From Nautilus pompilius (taxonomy: Eukaryota; Mollusca; Cephalopoda; Nautilida; Nautilidae), in assembly GCA_018389105.1 (NCBI GenBank), contig JACATO010001123.1, positions 106,001-170,000 on the forward strand: a stretch of 64,000 bases of DNA, in the 5' to 3' direction. Position numbers and translations under genes: made by a program. Of this stretch, positions 13,201-22,869 are shown piece by piece (the first letter of the stretch is position 1; every line of letters starts with the position of its first letter). The notes beneath the pieces are model-generated. The model worked only from the letters and a program-made list of their open reading frames with translations, did no database searches and was not told the DNA's origin.

Positions 13201-14532
13201 TAGTTATACCTTGTATTTTGATCTTTCCCCAACCGGTCTTCACAGTATGGTAAAACGACAACAACAACAACAACAACAAGCAAACAAACCAACAGAACGC
13301 ATTCAGTTACGAGTTTTTGTCCAGCGGTAAGTGGCCATCTCGAAAACTTGGCAAAGTTTGATTTCCGGTTATTTCCCACTCGACGGAAAGATGATCTCGT
13401 CAGTTCAGTCTTGAGGTCTGTCGCTGTAAAAGTAGATACTGACTTTATAGATCTTTCTCGTGTTCTTTTGCCAGCGTACGTGACTATACTTCTTTTGTAA
13501 ACGAATTTTATACGTAACTCCTCGACGTACAGCAGCAAACAGTCCACCTTAAAATCCTTTATAACATTATTCCATGCAAGGGTCTTTGTGATAAATATAA
13601 TAAAACATTAAAACGCAACATCTGATTTGTCAGGGTTTAAGAAGTACTACTGAACGAAAATAGTGCACTCTAAACAAACCACTCCAGCAGAACGGTCGAC
13701 CGCTTTGATGAATTCAATAGGCATTTACGATTATCGTTCCAAAGCTCGGCTTGAATGAACGGAACACGAAGTCTGCGGTTTTGCATTTAGCCGCAGGTCT
13801 CTGCTGGAATTCCTGATGCTTCGTGCTTTGTGTTTACTGATGTCCTAGAAAAGCAATAGCACAAATGATTCTATCGCACGCGTTAAAAAAAAAACAAAAA
13901 AAACCGCGACTGACGACTGCCTACAGGGATCAGGGATATATTTTTCGAAGGGGTGGCTGACGAACGCTGACAGCACAACGATCGTCAACGTTACCCGGCG
14001 ACCTAACGTCAACATTACGACACCTTATCGTGTACGTCAGCGCGCATAGAACATTTTGAACGGTTTCGGACCGACCTTGCCCAAGTGTCCTACGGTTGAT
14101 CACCAGAGCGCAAGATCGGAACGTCTATCTGCAATGTCTTTTTCAACCGATTCCAGAGCGAAAGGGCCACTGCCAATGGCGATATAGGTACGAGGCAGAA
14201 GAATCAGTTACAGAACTGCCCGTCGACGCCATGCAGAATGGGTTATTCGTTGACAAGGTTCTTGCCATGGGCAGATTCTGCTTTTTCGACACTGCTTGGC
14301 TAGGTAGGACAATGACAAGATTTGAATCAAGAAGTTCTGTGTATTTCTCCTGTATTCAGGTTTGATGAAAGCTTCTGCCGATGGACTGTCCAGAGTTGAT
14401 CGGCAGCAACATGATGGGGTTTGCTTAGAGCTGTGTTTGTAAGAGAAATCAATTCAGAGGCTATGGTGTGATACTCAAACTTGTAATGCTATCTTTGGTA
14501 AGGAACCATGGAAGCTGATCTTATAGATTAGC

Positions 14533-14579
<47 letters not shown>

Positions 14580-15643
14580 ACACACGACGTGCACAGTTAA
14601 AACAACACAGACCATTTAGATATTAGTTATCCAGCTGCCCCAACTGATGTCGCGTCACCCATCTACCGGATGATTTAGGTAGGCGAATTTGACAGGAACT
14701 GCATTCGCCGCAGACTGTTTCAGAATTGAACAATCGTTAAACACAGCAGCATCAGCAATGGACAGATATCCCAGCAGCTCGAGACACACCTGCCCCAGTC
14801 GGCGTCTAGACCATTACATGCGCGCCATGGTTGACATGCCCATTTTCGAGAATAGAATATCTCTTACGCTCATATCGTACAACTGTGATGTCATCACTCA
14901 CTAACTCAGCTTTGACAGTAAACTGCCAGTTGTTCTTGGTGTCACACGTATAAATAAATAATACAGTGTCAACACCTAGATGTTTTCTTTCTTATTTTTT
15001 TTTTGGTACTGTTATTGTAATAAATGCGTTTGTAATACCCCTCTGTTTAGAATGGTTTTACGCCAGTCGTTTAAGAGAACTTAGATTTAAAGTGTTTTCG
15101 TTTACTGAACGGAAATTCTATCTTTAGTTTCGGTTTACATGTCATTAAATATACAAACTAGTAAACGCCATCAACAATTCATGTTTTGCTGTTTTACGCC
15201 AGTCGTTCAGACATCTTTGGTACAAAGGGTTAAGAGAAGTTTAAACAGACCATTGTTTCTGATGCACTATTTTCACCCCCACCCCTTCTTTTACAGGTTG
15301 GTGGGACATCGGCTACAATTTCCTGGTTGGAGAGGATGGCCGAGTTTACGAGGCCCGCGGATGGGACCGGGTTGGAGCCCACACCCGCGGATTCAACAGG
15401 GTCGCCGTTGCCGTCTCCGTAATGGGGAACTTCATGACACGACTCCCGGTCGAGTCCGCCTTGCAGGCCGTGCACAACATCATCGCGTGCGGGGTGGAAA
15501 GGCGCAAGCTGGCACCCAATTACAGTCTGTACGGGCACAGGGATGCCGGAACAACAGCCTGTCCCGGAAATGCGCTCTATGCACTTATACGCCAGTGGCC
15601 CCACTACGACAACAATAAACCAAGAAAGACCAGACACCACTAA
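9133..15643 (+). CDS. PGRP-S: Short secreted peptidoglycan recognition protein, predicted amidase (three exons)
   Basis: Joining 9133-9172, 11454-11663 and 15297-15643 gives 597 nt, 198 residues plus stop, with GT-AG introns of 2281 and 3633 bp. Residues 1-18 form a hydrophobic signal peptide, so the product should be secreted. The PGRP/amidase_2 domain fills about residues 26-185. Visible hallmarks are FIHHTA (His55 a zinc ligand), the Cys62-Cys68 pair, GWWDIGYNF (catalytic Tyr90), GRVYEARGW, YGHRD (His164) and TTACPG (Thr170, Cys172 zinc ligand). Cys23 and Cys148 could form the second family disulfide. PGRPs with His, His, Cys and Tyr hydrolyse the muramoyl-L-alanine bond of peptidoglycan; those lacking the Cys only bind. 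This one should therefore be catalytic. The length is normal for the short class. The C-terminal tail (from 186) is basic and histidine-rich. Ligand preference (Lys or DAP type) was not deduced. Confidence 0.93.
10050..10244. repeat. ATT/TTA microsatellite in PGRP intron 1
   Basis: About 195 bp of nearly pure ATT triplets with a few phase slips (ATTATATT, ATTAATTA). The apparent 86-residue Ile/Tyr/Leu ORF across it is a low-complexity artefact. Confidence 0.95.
11454..11663 (+). CDS. PGRP-S: PGRP coding exon 2 (amidase domain, N-terminal half)
   Basis: The exon follows a pyrimidine-rich tract and TGACAG acceptor, enters in phase 1 and covers residues 14-84. It holds the end of the signal peptide, RQEWHAR, the FIHHTA zinc-binding segment, the Cys62/Cys68 pair and DYHMITRG. 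The donor is AGGG/GTTTGT. Reading through the donor stays open to a stop at 11777-11779, so an intron-retained transcript would encode a truncated protein. Confidence 0.92.
11745..12092 (-). mobile_element. MITE copy A, inside PGRP intron 2
   Basis: A 348-bp element in reverse orientation. Its right end reads GGCCACGGCTGTA and its left end TATCGCTACGGCC, a degraded match to the same inverted repeat, with TA at both outer edges. The interior aligns by eye with copies B and C (shared blocks around CACGTGCTTAGTGGGAAAA and GACCTGCACTCCGGCGG). It has no coding capacity, so it is non-autonomous. TA flanks and ends of this form suggest a Tc1/mariner-type transposase mobilised it. It lies 82 bp inside the intron and supplies the last codons of the intron-retained reading frame. 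Confidence 0.8.
12500..12655 (+). mobile_element. tRNA-derived SINE-like repeat (intron 2 of PGRP)
   Basis: The head looks like a decayed tRNA gene: GGTGGTTATATTGCTAAGG resembles an A box region, and GTTCGAATCC at 12541-12550 is a good B box. About 80 bp further is CTTCCTCCCACATCTGAAAA (12632-12650), a body motif shared in reverse with copies near 18590 and 53155. The 3' end was not defined; unexplained but similar-composition DNA continues to about 12870. No target duplication was recognised. Confidence 0.55.
12900..15296. other. Remainder of PGRP intron 2, no recognised gene
   Basis: This holds a CAA run (13256-13284), a CA microsatellite and two short ORFs (14096-14365 and 14689-14904) that have no recognisable domain. 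GC content rises around 13900-14400 and 14640-14900, but I found no splice-linked exon there that would keep the PGRP frame. Confidence 0.5.
14535..14586. repeat. CA microsatellite in PGRP intron 2
   Basis: About 50 bp of CA dinucleotides with two CG interruptions near the end. Confidence 0.95.
15297..15643 (+). CDS. PGRP-S: PGRP coding exon 3 (amidase domain, C-terminal half)
   Basis: The exon follows the acceptor CTTCTTTTACAG and covers residues 84-198 to the TAA at 15641-15643. It encodes GWWDIGYNFLVGEDGR, the GAH segment, the helix around LQAVHNII, YGHRD and TTACPGNALY. It is markedly richer in GC than its flanks, as expected for a constrained exon. Stops do not interrupt it. Confidence 0.95.
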
Positions 15644-15704
15644 CTACTAACTGAGCAAAGAGACCGGAAGACACTGAAGGTAGCTAGCAGGCACATAATA
15701 ATAA

Positions 15705-15709
<5 letters not shown>

Positions 15710-15773
<64 letters not shown>

Positions 15774-15811
15774 GTCTGTCCCCCCCATCTCTCTCTCTCT
15801 CTCTCTCTCTC
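15710..15811. repeat. CT tract directly downstream of the PGRP stop codon
   Basis: About 60 bp of pure CT is followed by TGTCTGTCTGTC, a C run, and another CT block. It starts 67 nt after the stop codon, so it is probably in the 3' UTR if the downstream poly(A) signal is used. Long homopurine/homopyrimidine mirror tracts can form triplex DNA and are length-variable. Confidence 0.95.
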
Positions 15812-16172
15812 GCACCCTAAATACCAGAAGAGCGACTGTTCACTGTTAAGTTTATGAGAAGCAAATCAATCTACAATTTACTCGGAAGGAGTGAACTTTA
15901 TTCATCTCTTTTAAAAACAGCCGTAAATAGACAAGGGACCACCAGCCTTACGCGGTTTATACGTGTCGTCAAATTATGAAAGATGATAAATGCTATGCCA
16001 TCTCCATGTACAGAAGGTGATGAACACCGAAATATGAATTGTCAGCCAATGGTACCTTTGTTCAGTCTGAAGTAAGAAATTTACTGGCGCTTCTTATCGC
16101 TTATATTTCTGAAGAAATTCTAATTTCATTTGACATTGAGCAGAAGATTTTCCCGTAGCCAACAGAAAATAT

Positions 16173-16178
16173 AATAAA
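16173..16178 (+). terminator. Candidate PGRP poly(A) signal
   Basis: AATAAA lies 530 nt after the stop codon and is followed within 15-30 nt by a T/GT-rich run (TTGTTGTTTTTTTGG), the usual arrangement of signal and downstream element. The AATAAA within the last coding codons (near 15614) is unlikely to be used. Confidence 0.45.
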
Positions 16179-16433
16179 TGTAGTAAGACCAATTGTTGTT
16201 TTTTTGGCTTAATTCAAATGTTTCTTTATTTTTTTGAAATCAAATTATTCATGATTTTCCTCAGCTTTTGTTAAATAATTCAAGTTTTAAATTTTGAGGA
16301 AAAAGAATCTTTCAAATGTCCGTACTTCCGTCAACTCTATCTCTTTGTTTTCATTTATGTGAATAAGCACAACCGTGTGCAGAAAAATGTGTAATGAAGA
16401 TAACTTGAAAGTCACCATCGATATAAAATTGAA

Positions 16434-16439
16434 AATAAA
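16434..16439 (+). terminator. Alternative downstream poly(A) signal
   Basis: A second AATAAA is followed by TTTGTGTTGTCGTT. It would give a 3' UTR of about 800 nt instead of about 550. The choice cannot be made from sequence. Confidence 0.3.
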
Positions 16440-16642
16440 AGTACATATGGAAAACTTTGTGTTGTCGTTCTAGTTTCTAACTCAGAACTCTGCATACAAT
16501 GAAAGTGCATTATTACAAAAAGCTTGCATAATCTGCCTACTTATTGGCAGAGCATGAATCATCCAATGAACCAATGTTTTGAATATACTTCTATCTCATC
16601 ATCAGTTGTTTTTTTCTCTCATTAAACGATGTTTAGGTGGTG

Positions 16643-17024
16643 TACATCTGTGGCCAGAAGTTTAGCATTAACCTAGAATTTTCGAATTTTTCTTTGATAA
16701 AGTCAAATTAAACTTGATTAATTTGCATAATCACGTCACGTTAACGTATCGACCTGCACTCCGGCGGTGAGTTTCCCCACGTGCTTAGTGGGAAAATGAC
16801 CAAAGCTGTGGAACGTGACAACTTTAAATCTGCCTTGGATACGTGATTTCTGAAAAGGTCTTAATGCGAGTCACGACGACAGGTGCGAGGATCTCGTGGT
16901 CGTGGGTACAGTGTCCAGCTGTAGGAGCGCAGATTTCGACAGTAAATGTAGCTGTCTTTATCAGTAGTTGGTTCAGTTGTATTGCACGAGTGGCTTGAGC
17001 ACATCTTGTGGCCGCGGTCTGCTG
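16643..17024 (+). mobile_element. MITE copy B
   Basis: The left end reads TACATCTGTGGCCAGAAG and the next 280 bp match copy C closely (same order of CACGTCACGTTAACGTATCGACC, CACTCCGGCGG and CTGAAAAGGTC-type blocks). The right end is diverged: GTGGCCGCGGTCTGCTG near 17010-17024 may be the decayed inverted repeat. It is in opposite orientation to copy A and lies about 1 kb downstream of the PGRP stop codon. Confidence 0.7.
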
Positions 17025-18535
17025 ATTGTTCAGGCCGATCTTTTAATAAACGTTTTAACCCTCTGCGCCACCGGGTCACATCCACGAAAGCTGTAATAAA
17101 TCAGAAGATCGCAAAATTTCCCTCCACTGAAAAAAAAGAGGAAGAGTTCCCCTTTAAGAAAAATTTAGCGTTCAAAACGGCCCTGCGTTGAAAGGTAAAG
17201 TCTATTCACTTTCATTTTTGCCCTTGTACGTATTTCTATTGAAGAGAGTAGAGGGGAACATTTCCCGCTTAATGTTTCGGAAAAGATTTCCCAACAAAGA
17301 CCGGAAGTTACCCACAAACCGCCTTTCGCGGCACTTTCTTTGGAATCGATTGGCGCTTATTTTTCGAAAGACTTAACTTTCAGTTAATTACTCAACAATT
17401 ATGCAAATGTAGCCGCTTTCGTAGAAGATGAAATAGAATTGAATTCGGAAGTTAAAGGAAAACAGCTGCTCTCCCTGAACTCCATCCGGAAAGAGGATTC
17501 AGGCGCCGGTAGAATTAAAACCCTTGTTTGTTTTTTACCTCCGAGCAGAAGCCCACGTCGCTCGTTGGTGTTGTCGCCGTGGCTGATCACAGCGATGGAA
17601 TTCACTCCGTAAACATTCGGTTAAAGACGAGAAGCTTTTGAAAAAAAGAACATCAGAAGAATTCGAGATGCGACACCACGCTATGGCATTCTAAATAATA
17701 AAAAAAGAGAGACGATTATCCTTAAGGGAATAGTTACAAATAATCTAGCTTAATTCCAATCATTCGCGTCCCCTGAGAAGAAACTCCAGCCTCGTTTCCC
17801 TTGTATCTTTTGAGAGCATGGACGGGCACAGGTCAAACTGAGATCCCTGACCGATAAGACATAGACTAGTTTCTGGAATCAAGACATACATCTGAGACTT
17901 TTGTGTTAAGTGAATTTACATCGAAGACGTTAAATATTGTATTTCTAACTAAATAAACTGTATCGTCGCAGCGTCAAACATACTATTCTTTATTCGCACA
18001 TATTCAGTCTAATTTTGTTTATATACAAGAAGGAAGAAAGCTATGATGGCACGCCCCAGAATCGTTTAATGATGGGTTGTTAAACCGATCTACGCCATCA
18101 GTGCCGGCCGTTTATTCTGTTACCAAAACAATTGTGTTCCAATACTTAACTGTGATGAACCTTTAATTAATTTATACTTGTAACCCATAGTATTAGTAGT
18201 TGTGAAACCTAAAATTTTGCTTATGTCCCTACAACTTTATCTATTCTCCTATGTAACACGCGGAAATCAAAAAAAGATAAATCGTTAATCTTTTACCTCA
18301 TAAACATCAAATAAACGATGTTACTGAAATGTTATTCTTTTCATCTACTAGAAACATGCAAGTTTTTAGCTTCAGTATTACCATTAGTATAATAATAATA
18401 ATAATAATTATTATACCATTTCCCAGTTGGGGAGGAATAGTGGTTGAAAGTCCTGGATCAGCATCTAAGATCCAAATGGATTAGGAAGAAAGGGCACGCG
18501 ATTTATAGACTCCCAAAATCTTTCCGCACAGGATA
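17025..18535. other. Intergenic, nothing recognised
   Basis: AT-rich DNA with a small AAT run at 18388-18412. ORFs of 60-70 codons here overlap on both strands and show no domain pattern. Confidence 0.5.
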
Positions 18536-18539
18536 TATG

Positions 18540-18718
18540 TACCCGAAACGAACCTGCGGCAAATCCTACTAAAGTTCTTTATTTTTCTAGATGTGGGAGG
18601 AAAGCAGAGTTTGCCCGTTCCGATAGTTTCGGAGGTTGTTGTGAATAAAAGGAGCTGATGAATGTTTTGTTTGTTTTGTTGGCCGAGGCAGGGTTAGCGC
18701 TACTAGAACCACAGAGGA
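18540..18718 (-). mobile_element. SINE-like repeat sharing a body with two others
   Basis: On the minus strand the order is a tRNA-like A-box region (GTGGTTCTAGTAGCGCTAAC near 18716-18693), then about 90 bp later TTTCCTCCCACATCTAGAAAA (around 18589-18608), then AACTTTAGTAGGATTTGCC. The same body order recurs on the minus strand near 53110-53175, and the CCTCCCACATCT core recurs in the SINE at 12500. Confidence 0.45.
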
Positions 18719-19074
18719 AGACTTAAGGTAAGTCGTTAAAGCCTCGCAACAGTTTAGATGAACCAATTCAGGAAATGCAGCGAAAAAAGATTTGGCCATT
18801 TTATGAGATTCACAAAACCCTATCGCAGGTGATACTTCGATTTAACTGACAAAAGTCATCAAAGGTAACCTCTTGTTCTGATCCTTCTTAAAGCGTGGAT
18901 GTTTCTCAGAGCTTCGTTTGTGTGACTGATTAATAGGAGCTTTTCACAAAATCCTGTTTTGTAGACCCAAGTAAAAGGACAAGCAGCTTTAAATAATTAG
19001 AAATTAATAAAAATAAACTAATAAAATATTATTCAAGTAAATGCATCTTAAGAAAAATACGAAACAATTAATTT

Positions 19075-19320
19075 TTAAAAAAAAAAATTGATCTTTTATT
19101 CTCAAACCCCTGTCCTGGTTTACCAGAGGTCCCTTGGGTCTTTGTCAAAATGCTAGTCAGGCGTATACCCAGAAAATTCTTGTGAGAGAGAGTGAGAAGA
19201 AACCATGCAAGGAGGGGGGCAGGTGAAGCGGAGCCAATCGCCACCGGGATTCGAACTGGAATCCTCAGCCGTGGAAGCCCTCAGCAAATTGCCACTGAAC
19301 CACCAGCTGCCCCCAAAAGC
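19075..19320 (-). mobile_element. tRNA-derived SINE with clear A and B boxes
   Basis: On the minus strand the head starts near 19320 with GGGGGCAGCTGGTGGTTCAG. The A box TGGTTCAGTGG is at 19302-19292 and the B box GTTCGAATCC at 19256-19247, spaced as in a tRNA promoter. The body continues through CTCTCTCACAAG and ends in an AATAAAAG/poly-A-like tail (T/A-rich at 19075-19105 on the plus strand). The cloverleaf is not intact enough for a functional tRNA. Confidence 0.7.
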
Positions 19321-19324
19321 CAAA

Positions 19325-20735
19325 CAAAGAATTAATAACTCCTTTCTTGTACTGAGTGTGAGGGGCCATTTGTGTTTATCCTCGCAGAGTAGGTTTTTAT
19401 AAGATGTGACTCCACCACCGAAGAACGCGTTGATTCTTGACGTCTATTTACCATCAGCCCGCTATGCGGTTGTTTCCGAAGATTTTTCCTCGTGTTTGTG
19501 CGAATGCAGGCAGACGGAATTATTGTCCTATTTCCATTATCGACGCGTCTCTCACAGTTGCTATTATTTCTCGAACCATACAGACAGGCACCTGGTCGAA
19601 AATCCTCGGGGGGAACGAACGAACGAACGCGGAGTCGAAAAGCTTGCAAAGAAAAGGTCGTTTGTCGTCTGATCGGAATGTTCTCCCGGTCCTGAGTTCG
19701 ATGTGGAGAAAGTGGTTCCATACTCTTTTTTTTGAAGCTTAATGACGCCTTGGCTATGTCTTGCTAATTGCACGTCTCAAAGAAGTAGAATCATTTCTTT
19801 GCCTTATAATTTTGTATTTGCCTAATTATCGCCCGGGGGTCCATTGTCTTCAATCGATGAAAGGCTTCGTGCAACAAAAGAAACCATTTCGCCGCGACTT
19901 TCTTGATGCTGCCGGATCCGGTTTCCTTAGAAAAGTTTTTAATCTTCGCTTTTAATCTTTCCATCTGTTAAACGATAATTAGTTACTTTTTCTGTAGGTA
20001 AGTCTGCACAGATTTGCAAATCCTTCAAACCATTACCATGTTTACATTCGTGCCCTTTCAAAAGATGGTCTACGACAAACCAAATATAATAAAAGCCGTT
20101 ATTATACTTTATCTCACAAGCTGGGCAATTTTCACGTTGTTCTGTAACTAAAGTATCACATAATCTCAGTAAACGATGGTGGCGTTCCACTAAGACCACC
20201 CGAACATTTTGGAGAACATCTGTGGCCATGTAACTTCCTTGCGATAACTATTCCGTATAGATATTGCTCCAAAAAAGTATTTAGTGTTCTAATAATACGA
20301 GTTATCTCCCTACAAATAAATACACTACGTTTGAGAAAAGCAATAGGGGCGATAACCCGTAAAGTAGCACGATTAATTTTATCCACCTTGGGATTCGAAA
20401 GCCAACACCACGAAATAAATGGTGAGCTATTTTCAAATGACATTCTCATGTAAATATATGTCAATTAGACTACTGGAAGTTGTTCAAATTCTACTTGAAT
20501 ATTCCGTGTGTAATTGCTTGCACTAACCCTGACAAATCTACATCTTATTTGTGTATAAATTTCGTGAAGAAGGTATAATAAAACCAGAATCTACAATACT
20601 GGAAATATTTATGGAAACAAACGCAGGATAACCACAAATAATGAGTAACTGCAACTAAGATACGTATATAATACATACACAGTGCATCATTATAGATAAT
20701 GTAAAAAAAACAAACAAAATGAACACGTTGTACAG
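19325..20735. other. Intergenic, no gene recognised
   Basis: Several overlapping ORFs of 60-130 codons occur on both strands between 19330 and 20460. None shows a family motif and they mask each other, so I do not call them. A clean GAGTTATCTCCCT motif lies at 20299-20311. Confidence 0.45.
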
Positions 20736-20737
20736 TT

Positions 20738-21555
20738 CTTATTATTTGGTATGTGAGACCTTTGCCTTATATAGAGCATGACACCTTGTTATCCTGCTCC
20801 CACACAGGCTATCAATGTCCGACTGTGGAATGTCGCTACAAATATCCTGTAGCACTGTCCACAATTCATCCAATATTTAATTACCGTTTGATTTTCTCAG
20901 TAGCCATATAACTCCATGGAAACTCAGTGATGTCCATATTAGGACTTTTTGCAAACCAGAGAGTTCTTGCCAGTGTCCTATCATCCTCTTTACGTTCCAT
21001 ATATTTTAACACTATGTCTGCTTGGGGAGTCGTTAGATGAATCTATGACCGAAGAGACGCCTTCCCGAGTATCTGTTGTACACTGTTTTACTACTCCTCG
21101 GTCTGCTTTCAAACAATTGAAACGTGGACTCATTTGTGAAGAGTTCCTTCTTTCGGGTTTGGTCATCCCACTGATTCACTTCTGCTACCTATTCTAACCT
21201 TGCCATTTGGTTGCTTCTCTTCAGTGGTTTTCGGGCAGCTACATATTCAATGAGGCCACTTCGCACTAATGTGTATCTTACTGTTTTTAGAGAAACATTA
21301 ACATCTGTACTTGTAGCCAGATCATTCGCAAGATCTCTCCTGTCTCGACGTCTATTAAAACAAAGAACTACTCTGAGATACCTAACATCAATTTTGGAGA
21401 ATTTTGGCTTTCTTTCTCGACCGCTCTGTGTTTAGAAGTATTATTTTTACGTATCCGCCTTAGAGTCTTGCTTACAGCCTTTTCTGAAACATGAGATCGG
21501 GCTCCAATCTGTCGCACGAAGTAGTCTTCATTACCTACGACTTTTGACTTTTATG
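20738..21555 (-). pseudogene. Decayed Tc1-like transposase (relic 1)
   Basis: Read on the minus strand, segments in several frames match the order of a Tc1 transposase. First comes a helix-turn-helix-like part with VSEKAVSKTLRRI, then SLKTVRYTLVRSGLIEY, then the start of the catalytic domain with TNESTFQLFESRPRSSKTVY (from the DE-S-F region; the expected Asp is changed to Asn). After that the middle part is missing and the C-terminal end reads ALYKAKVSHTK before paired stops. Several stops and frameshifts exclude function. No terminal inverted repeats were found. About 820 bp remain of the expected roughly 1 kb ORF. Confidence 0.75.
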
Positions 21556-22089
21556 TGCTTTTCATGTGATATTTCTTCCTCAGAATCCACAGTATCCGCT
21601 ATGCATTCACTAAACTACAATGATGTCACTACCTATACTTTTTATAGTCCTGCAGGTGTGGCATTTTCTGATTGCTTGCATGACAATCAATTACAGTGTA
21701 TTAAACAAACATCTCACTGTACTCTGGAGTCTTTCATTTCTACGATTTTTATGAGGTTTTTCTTGCATTTTATAGCTATAGTTTTTTTCTTTGTTTCCAT
21801 AATTATTACCAATGCGGTATTTCCGATAAAAAATATTTGTTATATTTTAGCATCTATTCTTGCATAATAGCGATATTTGAGTTCTAATAAAATATTTTAA
21901 AGAGTTATTAAAGGGAAGATAACTCACTAGTATTTTTTTTAAAAAATCGCATTGCTTTACTAGTTAATTTATAAACAAATGACGTTAGTTACAGATTAAA
22001 CAACACGTTCACGCATGTGAACGAAGTTTATGTAGGCTGCTTGGAAATCAGATTAATGCGTTTCTCTGGCACATCTCAGACAATAGTTG

Positions 22090-22865
22090 ATTGTGGGTAA
22101 GCGAGGTTCAAGGACTTACGTCTTGTTCCGACACATTCTTTCACAGATCTGAACCAAAGCATCGCCTATACTTGTTAGTTTTGTTGGAATCAAGCGGCAT
22201 ATGTGACTCAAGAGTATCCCAGGCTTGCTCGAGAATGTTCATACCCGGGCTTCTATCTGGGCACGAATGTCTAGTCACAACCTCATCTTGTAGAAACTGG
22301 TAGATGGTTCTGACCCCATGAATATGGGCAATGCCACTTCGGAGTATGCATTCGTCCCAATAGATCTAACAAGCATGTGGAAGAAGCGTGTTTTCCATGA
22401 TGCACACATCCATCTGGTGGTCAAGGTTTCCACCGAACTCTGGCAGTTGATTCCTGCCGATTCCGCACAGGGCTTCCGATCCAGGCCTGGTTTCTCTACA
22501 CACTGGTCATCAAAGAAGCTCTATCCCATTAGGTGTCTCACTCTTTATCAGCGTTCCGATGAAGCCGGGCCAGTAAAGACGCAAGTGCTTGTATTCTTGG
22601 GTCAGCAGTGATTGCTTGAGCAGTCTTCTTGTGTTGGATCGCTTTTCGGGTGAGTCCAGGCGCGAGTTCAAACTGATGGAATGTCATTTTCTGGAAAATT
22701 GTGTGTACACGAGAACGCTAATAGCGATTTCGTCTCTATTTATCCGCGCGTTCACCTGAGAAACGCGACTATACCATCTCGGAAGCGCAGATTACGCATG
22801 TCAGTAACCCTGACGTTAACTGGTCATGGAACCACTGCAGCAACTTTGTTGTTTGTCTCTAAATT
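22090..22865 (-). pseudogene. Decayed Tc1-like transposase (relic 2)
   Basis: On the minus strand a frame near 22330-22180 reads RTIYQFLQDEVV followed by CPDRSPGMNILEQAWDTLE, the altered counterpart of the SPDLNPIE-W-L signature that carries the third catalytic acid in Tc1 elements. Upstream (22865-22620) weak matches to the HTH/linker part are seen (MRNLRFRDGIVAFLR). The DESRF and QDNA-P-H signatures are not intact and stops are frequent. Its sequence differs from relic 1 and from the element at 25338, so it is a third Tc1 lineage. Confidence 0.6.
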
Positions 22866-22869
22866 ATAA

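Noticed and set aside
14096..14365. 89-codon ORF in PGRP intron 2 as an extra exon or nested gene
   Set aside because: No recognisable domain, and including it would separate exons 2 and 3, which already join into a complete PGRP domain.
15139..15618. 159-codon plus-strand and 136-codon minus-strand ORFs over PGRP exon 3
   Set aside because: They are shadow frames of the GC-rich exon; only the third frame gives the PGRP domain.
19247..19302. Functional tRNA gene
   Set aside because: A and B boxes are present but acceptor and anticodon arms do not pair as a cloverleaf, and the sequence continues into a SINE body with an A-rich tail.
19332..19742. Cluster of overlapping ORFs up to 129 codons on both strands
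   Set aside because: They overlap each other on opposite strands with no family pattern; likely due to local GC-rich composition.
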